NCBI GenBank assembly: GCA_019745195.1
Contig: JAIETL010000038.1
Span: 62,001-126,000, forward strand
DNA from: Beijerinckiaceae bacterium
Lineage (GTDB): Bacteria; Pseudomonadota; Alphaproteobacteria; Rhizobiales; Beijerinckiaceae
DNA length: 64,000 nucleotides
Direction of reading: 5' to 3'
The notes below the pieces were generated by a model. It saw only the letters and a program-made list of their open reading frames with translations, searched no databases and was not told where the DNA came from. Both the position numbers and the translations under genes were made by a program. Shown here in pieces: positions 38,153 to 47,055 of this stretch. Each line of letters begins with the position of its first letter. Position 1 is the stretch's first letter.

Positions 38153-38551
38153 TCAGCCTGTCGTTGTGCGACGCTGCGGGTCGTTTTCGAGCCGGATCGA
38201 GCTGCCATGCGGCGTCGCCTCCGCCGCGCGCGCCCAAGAGGATGCGAGCGCGTCGACCCCGTCATGCGAGGCGAGCCCCTTGGCGATCAGCAGATGCTCC
38301 AGCGCCTCGCACCAGCGTTCGTAATAGTCCGAGCCGTCGCGGCAGCCGCCATTCGCCACGGCTTCGGCGATCTCCGCGCCCAGGGCCTGCGCCCATTCGT
38401 CGGCGCTGAAGACGCCCTTGCCCTGCAGCGCCACGACAAGCGCGAAGGCCTGCGCCTGCCAGGGCTCGGCGAAGACGGGACCCTCGGCGTCGCGTGGAAT
38501 CGGCGTGCCGGCGGCGAGGCTCGTCGCCAATTCGGCGTCAGGCCGGCTCAA
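38153..38551 (-). CDS. Nitrile hydratase accessory protein
   Basis: A 132-residue protein resembling the N-terminal part of nitrile-hydratase beta subunits and the stand-alone activator/accessory proteins (FAEPWQAQAFALVVALQGKGVFSADEWAQALGAEI, DYYERWCEALEHLL). These help insert cobalt and oxidise the active-site cysteines. The TTG start is chosen because GGGAGAG sits just upstream and the reading frame overlaps the end of nthB by 14 nt, implying coupling. It is the last gene of the operon. Confidence 0.85.
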   Translation of the reverse strand: MSRPDAELATSLAAGTPIPRDAEGPVFAEPWQAQAFALVVALQGKGVFSADEWAQALGAEIAEAVANGGCRDGSDYYERWCEALEHLLIAKGLASHDGVDALASSWARAAEATPHGSSIRLENDPQRRTTTG

Positions 38552-39197
38552 GATAGCTCTCCCAGGCCTCGATGCTGATGCGGGTGGCGGGGTCGGCGTC
38601 GCGGCCCCAGAGCTCAGGGCCTGTGAACACGACGGTGTAGAGCCATTGCGCCGTTTCCGGCGCGCCATGCGCCCCGGTGTCTGGGAAAACGTGGCAGCCG
38701 CTGACGCGCTCGACGATGCCGGTCTTGCCACGCGCATAGCGCGGCAGGCGGGTGTGGTGGGCGGGATGCATCACGATGGTGCGGACCCTGTCGCCGACGG
38801 CGAAGCGGGCCGGGGCCTGCGCCTCGCGCTGATAGGGAAAGCCGCGACGCAGCACGGCCGCGACATCCTCGCCCTTGAGCACGCGCTTGGGTGTCTTGGG
38901 CGGGGTCAGCGCCTGCCCCTGCGCCAGTTCGGCCTCGGTGACGAAACCGTGCCGGACCAGCGTGGCGTTCAGCGCCGTCAGCCAGATGCGGTAGTAGCTG
39001 AACGACAGATAATCCGCCGGCGGCAGGCTTTCGCGGGCATGGCGGATCTCGTCGATCGTCCAGTGCCCCATCGCACCCGCCGCGACGTTCAGCGCCAGCA
39101 CGCGCTTTTCCCAGTCGCCATGGAAGACCGGCTCGCTCGGCTCCGGGATGACCGGGCCGAAGCCCATCTGGCCGCCGAGGTCCTGCCCGCCATTCAT
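38538..39197 (-). CDS. nthB: Nitrile hydratase subunit beta
   Basis: A 219-residue beta subunit. The N-terminus [16 protein letters not shown] and the C-terminal SH3-like barrel ([33 protein letters not shown]) are family hallmarks. It completes the active site with two Arg that contact the oxidised alpha-subunit Cys. It overlaps nthA by 4 nt. Confidence 0.95.
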   Translation of the reverse strand: MNGGQDLGGQMGFGPVIPEPSEPVFHGDWEKRVLALNVAAGAMGHWTIDEIRHARESLPPADYLSFSYYRIWLTALNATLVRHGFVTEAELAQGQALTPPKTPKRVLKGEDVAAVLRRGFPYQREAQAPARFAVGDRVRTIVMHPAHHTRLPRYARGKTGIVERVSGCHVFPDTGAHGAPETAQWLYTVVFTGPELWGRDADPATRISIEAWESYLEPA

Positions 39198-39811
39198 CGC
39201 CGGCTCTCCACGCTCGGCAGGCCGGTGCCGATCATCGAGTCGCGCGTGACGATCCCGGCCAGTTGCTCCTCCGACCAGCCCTCGGTGCCGGCCGGGCGCA
39301 TCGGGATCACGATGAAACGGGTCTCGGCGGTGGAGTCCCAGACCCGGATGGTCTGCCCCTCCGGCAGGGTCACGCCGAAATCGGCCAGCACGCCGCGCGG
39401 GTCGAGCACAGCCTTGGCGCGGTAGGGCGGGGATTTGTACCAGACCGGCGGCAGGCCGAGCACCGGCCAGGGATAGCAGGAACAGAGCGTGCAGCAGATC
39501 AGGTTGTGCTCTTCGGCTGTGTTGAAAGCCGCGACGATGTGCTCGCCGCCACGCCCGCCATAGCCAAGCTCGGCGACCGCCGCCGTGCCGTCCGCCTTGA
39601 GCCGCGCGGCGAACTCCGGGTCGGTCCAGGCTTTCGCAACGACGCGTGCGCCGTTGCGCGGGCCGATCTTCGTCTCGTAGGTGTCGACGATGGCGTCGAG
39701 CGCGGCTGGATCGACATAACCCTTCTCGACCAGCAGCGTCTCCAGCGCCTTCACCCGCGCCTCTATGGGGCTGAGATGGTTGTCGTGGTCGTGGTCGTGG
39801 TGCCCGCTCAT
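39194..39811 (-). CDS. nthA: Nitrile hydratase subunit alpha, cobalt type
   Basis: A 205-residue alpha subunit. The metal motif reads CTLCSCYPW (Cys107, Cys110, Cys112). Thr between the first Cys and Leu marks the Co(III) class, while iron enzymes have Ser. It hydrates nitriles to amides. The N-terminus is His/Asp-rich ([12 protein letters not shown]), a possible cobalt-handling patch. It is the third gene of the leftward operon after the GGT-like and amidase genes (10-nt gap). Confidence 0.96.
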   Translation of the reverse strand: MSGHHDHDHDNHLSPIEARVKALETLLVEKGYVDPAALDAIVDTYETKIGPRNGARVVAKAWTDPEFAARLKADGTAAVAELGYGGRGGEHIVAAFNTAEEHNLICCTLCSCYPWPVLGLPPVWYKSPPYRAKAVLDPRGVLADFGVTLPEGQTIRVWDSTAETRFIVIPMRPAGTEGWSEEQLAGIVTRDSMIGTGLPSVESRR

Positions 39812-39821
39812 GGCGTCCTCC

Positions 39822-41018
39822 TCACGCGATACGGATACGCGCCGCCCTCTCGAACCTCACCGCGAAGGCGACGAGCGACTTGTCGGAGCCCTTGGGTCCG
39901 ATCAGCGAGAGGCCGAGCGGCGCGCCCTCGCGCTGCGCCACGGGCATCGTCACCTGCGGGAATCCCGACAATCCGCCGAGGCAAAGCAGGCGCAGGGCGC
40001 GATTGCGGAAATCGTCGAGCTCGGGCTCCTGCGCGCTGACCAGCGGCGCGATGTCGGGCACGGTCGGCAGGATCAGCACGCCGTCGGAGCCGAGAAGCCT
40101 TGCGAGCTTGGCGCGAAAGCCCTTGCGGACCGTCTCTCCCTTGGCGTGCTCGGCGTCGCTGACGGATTTGGAGAAGGCGAAGCGCTCGGCTACGCCCGGA
40201 CCCAGCGGCGGCGCGAACCGCTCGATCAGCGTTCCGTCCGACACCCAGGCCTCGCGGCCCTGGACCCAGCGAAAGGCCCAGTAGAGAGCGTCGATATCGC
40301 GCGCGACCATCACCGTCTCGGGCTGGCCGAGCGCAGGCACGGCGCGCTGCACGACATTGCGCAGGATGGTCTCGGCCTCGGGCACGGCCTGGGCGAACAT
40401 CTCGTCGGCCAGCAGCAGACGCGGCTTTCCCGGCAGCGCGATGCGGTCGGTGCCGAAGACGGCGTCCGCGACGCGGGCGAAGGTTTCGCCGTCGCGGCAG
40501 AACCAGCCCGGCGTATCGAGGCTTTCCGAGAGCGGCCAGGCGCGTTTCAGCGAGAGCCTGCCATGGCTCGGCCTGATGCCGAAGAGCCCGCCATAGCTGG
40601 CCGGCGCCCGCACCGAGCCGCCGGTGTCGGAGCCGAGCCCGATATCGGCGAGCCGGCCGGCGACCGCCGCCATCGAGCCCGATGACGAGCCGCCGGTGAT
40701 GCGGTCGGGCGCAGAGGGATTGATGGGCGAGCCGAAATGGGCGTTCTTGCCGTTGAGCGAGAAGGCGAACTCGTCGGTATGCGTCTTGCCGACGAAGCGC
40801 GCGCCGGCGTCGAGCAAGGTCTTCACAATCGGCGCGGTCTTGGTCTTGATGCCCGACTGCGCCAGCACGAAGGGCGAGCCCGCGCCGGTCGGGTAGCCCT
40901 TGACGTCGAACAGGTCCTTGACCGCCAGCGTCAGGCCGGCGAGCGGACCTGACGGTGCGTTCTTAACCGGCGCATCGGGATAGGGGACAAAGCAGCGGAA
41001 CGGGTCGTCGACAGGCAT
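39822..41018 (-). CDS. Amidase (amidase signature family)
   Basis: A 398-residue amidase with the Ser-cisSer-Lys triad: Lys34 (LAVKDLFD), the Ser-rich GGSSSGS loop (~109-115) and nucleophile Ser135 (DTGGSVRAP). It would hydrolyse the amide made by nitrile hydratase to acid and ammonia. The start at [10 protein letters not shown] sits 5 nt after the upstream gene's stop. The frame stays open far upstream, but that part is antisense-like sequence of the GGT gene in another frame. Confidence 0.93.
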   Translation of the reverse strand: MPVDDPFRCFVPYPDAPVKNAPSGPLAGLTLAVKDLFDVKGYPTGAGSPFVLAQSGIKTKTAPIVKTLLDAGARFVGKTHTDEFAFSLNGKNAHFGSPINPSAPDRITGGSSSGSMAAVAGRLADIGLGSDTGGSVRAPASYGGLFGIRPSHGRLSLKRAWPLSESLDTPGWFCRDGETFARVADAVFGTDRIALPGKPRLLLADEMFAQAVPEAETILRNVVQRAVPALGQPETVMVARDIDALYWAFRWVQGREAWVSDGTLIERFAPPLGPGVAERFAFSKSVSDAEHAKGETVRKGFRAKLARLLGSDGVLILPTVPDIAPLVSAQEPELDDFRNRALRLLCLGGLSGFPQVTMPVAQREGAPLGLSLIGPKGSDKSLVAFAVRFERAARIRIA

Positions 41019-41023
41019 CGTTG

Positions 41024-42646
41024 TCAAAGTCCTCGGGCGTCGCCATCGGAGCGCGGGTCGTGCGTGGCCTCGACCTCGCCGCGCGGGTGCTTCAGCAGCA
41101 TGCCGGCATGGCCGAACTGGTCGGAATAGGCTTCGGAATACTCCTCGACCGGGTGGCCGGCGGCAGTCAGCCGCGCCAGCAGCATCGGGTCGAAGCGGCT
41201 TTCCAGCTTGAGCGAGACCGAACCCGCGCCCCAGGTCTTGCCGAGCAGCCAGCGCGGCGCATCGACGGCCGTCGCCAGGTTCTGGCCGAAGCGATAGCGC
41301 GAGAGAATCTGCGCCTGGAACTGCGGCTGGCCGTCGCCGCCCATCGCGCCATAGGACAGGATGCGACCGTCCGAAAAGCGCGCGAATGCCGGGTTCAGCG
41401 TGTGGAAGGGCTTTCGGCCGGGCGTCAGCGGGTTGACCGCCTTTTTGTCGAGCGAGAAGGCGACGCCGCGGTTCTGCCAGTGGATGCCTGTCTGCGGCAG
41501 GACGCAGCCCGAGCCGTATTCCCAGTAGAGCGACTGGATATAGGACACGGCCATGCCGGAGCCGTCGATCGCGCCCATCCAGATGGTGTCGCCATTGCCG
41601 GGCTTGGGAGGCCAGGGCGCGGCGCGCTTTTTGTCGATCGCGGCGGCCTCGCGGGCGAAGACGGCGTCGGTCAAAAAACTTGCCGGGTCGGCGGTGAGAT
41701 GCGCCGGATCGGTGATGTGGCGGTCGCGGATTGCAAACGCCCGCTTCACCGCCTCGACCAGCCCATGATGATGGTCGAAGCCTTCCGCGCGCGTCACGCC
41801 GAGCTTCTCGAAGATGCCGAGGATCAGCAGCGAGGCCAGCCCCTGCGTCGGCGGCGGGAAATTGTAGACGGTCAGCCCGTCGAGCTTCAGCGACAAAGGC
41901 TCGACCATGCGGGCGGAGCAAGCCTCGATGTCTGCGCGCGTGATCGGCGCACCCATCGCGGCGAGATCGGCGGCGATCTCGCGGCCGATGTCGCCCCGGT
42001 AGAAATCGTCGAGCCCGGCGCTGGCAAGCTGCTTCAGCGTCGCGCCGAGCGCCTCTGGTCTGCGGCGCGCGCCGGGTTTGGGCTGTTCGCCGCCCGGCCA
42101 AAAGAACGAGCTGAAGCCCGGTGCGCGTTTTGCGGCGTCGACTTCCTGCGGCCAGGTCCGCAGCTCCGAGGCCGAAATGTCGTAGCCGGAATCGCAATGG
42201 GCGATGGCGTCGGCGAGCAAATCCTTCAGCGGCATGCGGCCGCCGAGCGAGGCCGAGAGCGCCAGCGCCGCTTCCCAGCCACCGAGAGCGCCAGCGACCG
42301 TGATCGCCGCATCCGGGCCACGCGCCGGCAGCGTATCATGGCCCTTCTCGCGATAGCGCTCGATCGTCGCCAGTGATCCGGCCGGCCCGCAGGCCTCGAT
42401 CGCATGGACCTTGCCGCCGGGCTGATGCACCAGCCAGAAGCCGTCGCCGCCGATCGAATTCATGTGCGGATAGACGACCGCGATGGTGGCCGCCATCGCA
42501 ACCATGGCCTCGATGGCGTTGCCGCCCTCTGCGAGGATGGCGCGGCCGGCCTGCGAGGCGAGAGCGTGGGGGGCGGCGACTGCGGCCGACGCAAAGACGG
42601 GGGTCTCGATCATCAGGGTCTTTTCAAGCGGGGCGGGGACAACCAT
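41024..42646 (-). CDS. Gamma-glutamyltransferase-family protein
   Basis: A 540-residue Ntn-hydrolase of the GGT family. Autoprocessing would occur before Thr354 (GNGDTIWMGAIDGSG), and the beta-subunit glycine pair lies in SYGAMGGDGQPQ. No signal peptide is visible, so it is cytoplasmic, unlike classical periplasmic GGT. It heads a tight five-gene operon with amidase and nitrile hydratase. The link suggests it releases or transfers the glutamyl group of a nitrile- or amide-containing conjugate (inference). An ATG 33 nt downstream is an alternative start. Confidence 0.9.
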   Translation of the reverse strand: MVVPAPLEKTLMIETPVFASAAVAAPHALASQAGRAILAEGGNAIEAMVAMAATIAVVYPHMNSIGGDGFWLVHQPGGKVHAIEACGPAGSLATIERYREKGHDTLPARGPDAAITVAGALGGWEAALALSASLGGRMPLKDLLADAIAHCDSGYDISASELRTWPQEVDAAKRAPGFSSFFWPGGEQPKPGARRRPEALGATLKQLASAGLDDFYRGDIGREIAADLAAMGAPITRADIEACSARMVEPLSLKLDGLTVYNFPPPTQGLASLLILGIFEKLGVTRAEGFDHHHGLVEAVKRAFAIRDRHITDPAHLTADPASFLTDAVFAREAAAIDKKRAAPWPPKPGNGDTIWMGAIDGSGMAVSYIQSLYWEYGSGCVLPQTGIHWQNRGVAFSLDKKAVNPLTPGRKPFHTLNPAFARFSDGRILSYGAMGGDGQPQFQAQILSRYRFGQNLATAVDAPRWLLGKTWGAGSVSLKLESRFDPMLLARLTAAGHPVEEYSEAYSDQFGHAGMLLKHPRGEVEATHDPRSDGDARGL

Positions 42647-42765
42647 GTGCCGCAGGCGTCGTCGGAGTTCGAGCCGCGGCGCGATTTTGTTGCATGCTGC
42701 CGCAGCCTCCGCTAGGTCGTTGCGCGCATAAGTGTCTTGGTAGTCTGGAACCTGGGATCGAAAGC

Positions 42766-43005
42766 ATGGCCCAAGGGCGCACCACCGGCGGCAACCTGAT
42801 CATGGTCGTGTCGCTCGGCATCCTGATCGCAGTCGAACTCTTCGGCGTTGCGCTGGCGGCGGGCTGGGCGCTGGCCGGCCTGTTCGAGCTCGGCCCGATC
42901 GTCGGTTATGTGCTGATGGCGCTGTTCTCGGGCTTTGCCGCCTACGCCATGTTGAACCTGATGCGGCGCGTCATCCGCTATGAGCGCGTGAGCCAGAGCG
43001 GCTGA
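42766..43005 (+). CDS. Small two-helix membrane protein
   Basis: A 79-residue protein with two hydrophobic segments (LIMVVSLGILIAVELFGVALAAGWALAGLF and VGYVLMALFSGFAAYAMLNLM) and a basic C-terminus. I do not recognise the family. It is divergent from the GGT operon and its stop abuts the convergent DUF1850 gene. Confidence 0.7.
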   Translation: MAQGRTTGGNLIMVVSLGILIAVELFGVALAAGWALAGLFELGPIVGYVLMALFSGFAAYAMLNLMRRVIRYERVSQSG

Positions 43006-43371
43006 TCAGGAACAGCGTTTCAGGGTCACCGGGTCGGCCTCGGCCGGCAGAAGCTCTCCCATCGGCCGGCAGGTCGAGCTGACGCAGACCTGCCAGTCGG
43101 CCGTCGCGCCCGAGCGCCGCATCACGATCTCCCGCTGGGGCGGCAAAGCCGGGGTCCAGCGCCAGAAGCCGTTTTCCAGACGGGCGCCGTCGGGCGGGTC
43201 CATGCCGGCGCCCGAGCTTTCGACCCGAGCCTCGGCCAGGACGATTCCGGCCGGGGTCGCGCGCCAGACCTCCTCCCAGCGCGTCTTCTGAACCGAATGC
43301 CGCCAGGCCAACACGATCTCGTCGCTGCCAAGGGCGACGACGAGCGCGCCTGCGGCAAGGCACAGGCTCAT
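43006..43371 (-). CDS. DUF1850 protein of the TAXI-TRAP locus
   Basis: A 121-residue DUF1850 protein with an N-terminal hydrophobic signal (MSLCLAAGALVVAL) and the conserved stretch AWRHSVQKTRWEEVW. DUF1850 genes are found almost only beside TAXI-type TRAP transporters; the role is unknown. Here it follows the permease gene after 10 nt, completing that locus. Confidence 0.88.
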   Translation of the reverse strand: MSLCLAAGALVVALGSDEIVLAWRHSVQKTRWEEVWRATPAGIVLAEARVESSGAGMDPPDGARLENGFWRWTPALPPQREIVMRRSGATADWQVCVSSTCRPMGELLPAEADPVTLKRCS

Positions 43372-43381
43372 GAGAACCTGC

Positions 43382-45697
43382 TCACGCCGCCACGCTTCTG
43401 GCGGCCCGGACGCGCCAGAGATGCTGGCCGATCATCAGGGCCGCGAGCGCAAAGCCGATCTCGTCGGTGATCGGTATCGCCGCGACGAGGAAGCCCGCCG
43501 CGACCGCAGCCAGAATGCGCTCCCACAACGCAAGCGGGCGCATCAGTTGCCCGACAAAGGCCGCGCCCCACAGGATCATCGCCAGCGTCGCCTTGGCGAC
43601 GATGTAGACGACCGCGAGCCAGTAGCTCGCGCCCTCCAGCCCCGGCACGGGCTGGAGCATCAGCGTCGGATCGTAGACCGCCATATAGGGGATGACGAAG
43701 CCTGGCAGCGCGATCTTCACCGCCTGCATGCCGATCTTCATGCCCGATTCCTTGGCCATCGGGGCTGCGGCGAAGGCCGCCAGCGCCACCGGGGGCGTGA
43801 GGTCTGCCATGATGCCGAAATAGAACACGAACATGTGGCTGACGATCAGCGGCACGTCGAGCTGCAGCAGGATCGGGGCCGCCAGCGAGGAGGTGATGAT
43901 GTAGTTCGGGATGGTCGGGATGCCCATGCCGAGGATCAGGCTGAAGACCATCGTCAGCACGAGCGCCAGGAACATGGAGTTCTTGCCGACGCCGATCAGC
44001 CAGGAGCCGAAGATCGTGCCGATGCCGGTCAGCGTCATCGTGCCGATGACGATGCCGACCAGCGCGCAGGCGAGGCCGACGGGAATGGCCTGGCGCGCGC
44101 CGTCCGCCAGCGCCTGGACGCAGGAGGCGAGCACCTCGCGGCCGGACGCGCCGCGCAGCATGTTCCAGATCACCAGAACCAGGACGACCATCAGCACGGT
44201 CGCGATGCTGATCGTCATCGAGGCGGCCGAGAGCAGCGCGAAGCCGACCCAGAAGACGACCCTCAGCGCCGTGCTGCCCAGCCCTGCCGAGATTGCGAGG
44301 CCGAGGATCAGCGCGACGGTGAGCGCTAGCCCCACCGCGCCGGCGAAGAGCGGCGTGAAGCCGGCGAACAGCAGATAGACCAGCACCAGCAGCGGCGCGA
44401 TCAGATACCAGTTCTTGCGCAGTTCGGTGCGCAGGCTCGGCAGCTCCGACTTGGGCAAACCGGTCAGGCCTAGCTTCCCGGCCTCCAGATGCACCGCCCA
44501 GTAGCAGGCGGCGAAATAGAGCAGCGCGGGGATGATCGCCGCCTCGACGATCTTGGAATAGGGCACGTCGATAGTCTCGGCCATGATGAAGGCGACCGCG
44601 CCCATCACCGGCGGCATGATCTGGCCGCCCATCGACGAAGTCGCCTCGACGCCGCCGGCGAAGGCGCCCCTGAAGCCCGAGCGCTTCATCAGGGGAATCG
44701 TGAACTGGCCCGACGCCACGACATTGGCGACGCCCGAGCCCGAGACCATGCCCATCAGGCCAGACGAAGCGACGCAGACCTTGCCCGGGCCGCCCTGCTT
44801 GCCGCCGAACATCGCCATCGAGATATCGTTGAAGAAGTCGATCACGCCGGCGCGCTCCATGAATGCGCCGAACAGGATGAACAGGAAGATGAAGGTGGCG
44901 GAGACCGCCGTCGGCGTGGCGTAGATGCCCTCGGTTCCGAAGGTCATCTGCTCCAGCACCTGATCGAGCCCGTAGCCGCGATGGTTGTAGGGCGCGGGCA
45001 GATACTGGCCGAAGAAGCAATAGGCCAGGAACGCGCCGGCCACGAGCGGCAGGGCGATGCCCATGGCGCGCCAGACCAGCAGGAACAGCACGGCCAGCGC
45101 CGTGAGCCCGACGACGGCATCAGTCGTCGTGACCTCCCCGGCGCGGTTCACCAGCTCGACATAGTTCCACCAATGGTAGAGCCCGACGAGGAAGCCCGCG
45201 ACGCCGACGGCCCACCAGAAGATCCGGCCGGGAGGCGAGGTTTCGTCGGCATTGGCGAGGAGGCCGCAGGCGGTCAGGCAAAGGAAGCCGACATGCAGCG
45301 TGCGGACGACCTGGTTCGGCAACGTGCCGGTGTAGAGCGAGACCAGCTCGAACGCGCCAAACAGCATCAGGAAGGCGAGAACGGCGTCGCCCATGACGCG
45401 GCCTCGCGCCGCCCCGACGACGATCCAGACCAGCCAGAGCGCGAATGCGGCGCGGATCAGCGTGATCGGCGTCAGCCAGGACACCGCGCCGACGAGCCGC
45501 GCATCGAGCGGGATGCCGAAGGCGGTGACGACCTGAAAGCCCGAAAACCCGACTGCGATCCAGAACAGCAACCGGCCCGTCCAGCCCGTGCCGAAGGTCG
45601 CGGGCAGGCCGTGCTCGGGATCATGGGGGGCAGGGGCCGGGCCGGGCGCGCCGGCGATGTCGGGAACCGCGAGCGGTCGCGTCGTGTCCTGGCTCAT
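43382..45697 (-). CDS. TRAP transporter fused permease, 4TM/12TM
   Basis: A 771-residue membrane protein. The small (DctQ-like) and large (DctM-like) TRAP permease domains are joined in one chain, as in TAXI-TRAP systems. Many hydrophobic helices are visible, with the family motifs GSGVANVVASGQFTIPLMKRSG and GGQIMPPVMGAVAFIMAE. It imports an organic acid with a sodium or proton gradient, using the TAXI binding protein encoded upstream. Confidence 0.94.
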   Translation of the reverse strand: MSQDTTRPLAVPDIAGAPGPAPAPHDPEHGLPATFGTGWTGRLLFWIAVGFSGFQVVTAFGIPLDARLVGAVSWLTPITLIRAAFALWLVWIVVGAARGRVMGDAVLAFLMLFGAFELVSLYTGTLPNQVVRTLHVGFLCLTACGLLANADETSPPGRIFWWAVGVAGFLVGLYHWWNYVELVNRAGEVTTTDAVVGLTALAVLFLLVWRAMGIALPLVAGAFLAYCFFGQYLPAPYNHRGYGLDQVLEQMTFGTEGIYATPTAVSATFIFLFILFGAFMERAGVIDFFNDISMAMFGGKQGGPGKVCVASSGLMGMVSGSGVANVVASGQFTIPLMKRSGFRGAFAGGVEATSSMGGQIMPPVMGAVAFIMAETIDVPYSKIVEAAIIPALLYFAACYWAVHLEAGKLGLTGLPKSELPSLRTELRKNWYLIAPLLVLVYLLFAGFTPLFAGAVGLALTVALILGLAISAGLGSTALRVVFWVGFALLSAASMTISIATVLMVVLVLVIWNMLRGASGREVLASCVQALADGARQAIPVGLACALVGIVIGTMTLTGIGTIFGSWLIGVGKNSMFLALVLTMVFSLILGMGIPTIPNYIITSSLAAPILLQLDVPLIVSHMFVFYFGIMADLTPPVALAAFAAAPMAKESGMKIGMQAVKIALPGFVIPYMAVYDPTLMLQPVPGLEGASYWLAVVYIVAKATLAMILWGAAFVGQLMRPLALWERILAAVAAGFLVAAIPITDEIGFALAALMIGQHLWRVRAARSVAA

Positions 45698-45769
45698 CTG
45701 GCAATCCTCGTCGCCGCCCGCTGACCGGCGGTCTTGCTTGTCGTCAGTCCTGCGTGTCGTCAGTCACGC

Positions 45770-45801
45770 AAAAGGGCGAGGCCGACAATCCGGCCTCGCC
45801 C
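45770..45801 (-). terminator. Hairpin between TAXI binding-protein and permease genes
   Basis: A perfect 11-bp stem (GGGCGAGGCCG/CGGCCTCGCCC) with a 6-nt loop. Read leftwards it is followed by TTTT. Placed between the binding-protein and permease genes, it probably lets only part of the transcripts continue into the permease. Confidence 0.75.
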
Positions 45802-45830
45802 ATGTTGCGTCCATAAGGGGTCTCGGCGGC

Positions 45831-46802
45831 TCAGGAGCCGACCTTCAGGCCCTTTTCCTTGAAGTAGCGCGCCGCGCCGGGATGCAGCGGCAGCGGCATG
45901 CCGTCGAGCGCGCCCTCGAGCTTGATCGCGCGGGCGGCAGCATGGGCGGCGACGAGGTCCGGCAGGCTCTCATAGACGGCTTTGGTCATCTGGTAGACCG
46001 TCTCTTCCTTCATGCCCTCATGGGTGACGAGGTAGTTCAGCGCGGCGGCCGCCTGCACCGGCGCGGCCTGGCCGGTATAGGTGTTGGCCGGGATCGTCGC
46101 CTTGACGAAGGGGGGGCCTGCCTTGTCGACCACGGCGGCGGGCACTTCGACCACGGTGATCTCGACCGAGGTCGCGAGATCGCGCAGCGAGGCGACACCG
46201 AGGCCGGCCGACTGCAGCGTGGCGTCGAGCTGGCGGTTCTTCATCAGTTCGACCGATTCCGCGAACGGCAGATACTCGACCTTGGACAGGTCCTTGTAGC
46301 TCATGCCGGCCGCGGCCAGGATCGCGCGGGCGTTAAGCTCCGTGCCCGACTTCGGCGCGCCGACGGAAAGGCGCTTGCCCTTGAGGTCGGCCAGCGTCTT
46401 GATGCCTGAATCCTTCGAGGCGACGATCTGGATGTAGTTGGGATAGATCGCGGTGATGCCGCGCAGCTTCTTCAGCGGCGTCTTGAAACCGGCTTCCTCG
46501 TCGCCGGTCCAGGCGGCGGCGAGCGAATCTCCCAGCGTGAAGGCGATCTCGCCCTTGCCTTGCTGCAGCAGTTGCAGGTTCTCGACCGAGGCCTTGGTGG
46601 CCTGCACGGTCGGGCGCGTGTTGGGGACCTTCTCGCCATAGATTTTGGAAAGCGCGACGCCGAGCGGATAATACACGCCGGACGTGCCGCCGGTCAGGAC
46701 GTTGATGAAATCCTGCGCGCGGGCCGCAGCGGGGCTGAGTGCGATCAGCGCTGCGGTCGCGAGGCCCGCGATTGCGCCGGAGCGCTTGGAAAACATGGTC
46801 AT
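45831..46802 (-). CDS. TAXI-family TRAP solute-binding protein
   Basis: A 323-residue periplasmic binding protein with a signal peptide (AIAGLATAALIALSPAAARAQ). The TAXI signature near the mature start is INVLTGGTSGVYYPLGVALSKIY. GGGAGG precedes two in-frame ATGs 6 nt apart; the first is used. It is the first gene of the TAXI-TRAP locus, divergent from opgD. The ligand is unknown; TAXI proteins commonly bind dicarboxylates or amino acids. Confidence 0.93.
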   Translation of the reverse strand: MTMFSKRSGAIAGLATAALIALSPAAARAQDFINVLTGGTSGVYYPLGVALSKIYGEKVPNTRPTVQATKASVENLQLLQQGKGEIAFTLGDSLAAAWTGDEEAGFKTPLKKLRGITAIYPNYIQIVASKDSGIKTLADLKGKRLSVGAPKSGTELNARAILAAAGMSYKDLSKVEYLPFAESVELMKNRQLDATLQSAGLGVASLRDLATSVEITVVEVPAAVVDKAGPPFVKATIPANTYTGQAAPVQAAAALNYLVTHEGMKEETVYQMTKAVYESLPDLVAAHAAARAIKLEGALDGMPLPLHPGAARYFKEKGLKVGS

Positions 46803-47055
46803 GTAACCTCCCAGTTCAAAAAGAAAACGCCGCATTCGATGAACGGCTTGCCGTTGTTGTAGAGCAGCCTGTGCCGGAATGGAAAGCGCAAGTAGCGTGC
46901 AGACGCCCCGCTCGCTGCTGCCCTGCGTGACGCTTTCGCCATTTTTGCCGTGCAGGGAGGCGAACGGCATCCCGGTTGCCCTTGCCAGAGGGACGGGTTA
47001 GCCGAGACAATCTCCACCCAGTCAGTCCCCGCCAGAAGCCGAGCTCAAGCCCGAC

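Noticed and set aside
41019-42197. Upstream extension of the amidase frame to ~790 codons
   Set aside because: The added part lies within the GGT-like gene in another frame and is low-complexity Arg/Ala-rich. The amidase begins normally at MPVDDPF.
43368-45020. A 550-codon minus-strand frame inside the TRAP permease gene
   Set aside because: It overlaps the true permease frame, which has the TRAP motifs and membrane helices; this one is Arg/Asp-rich shadow sequence.
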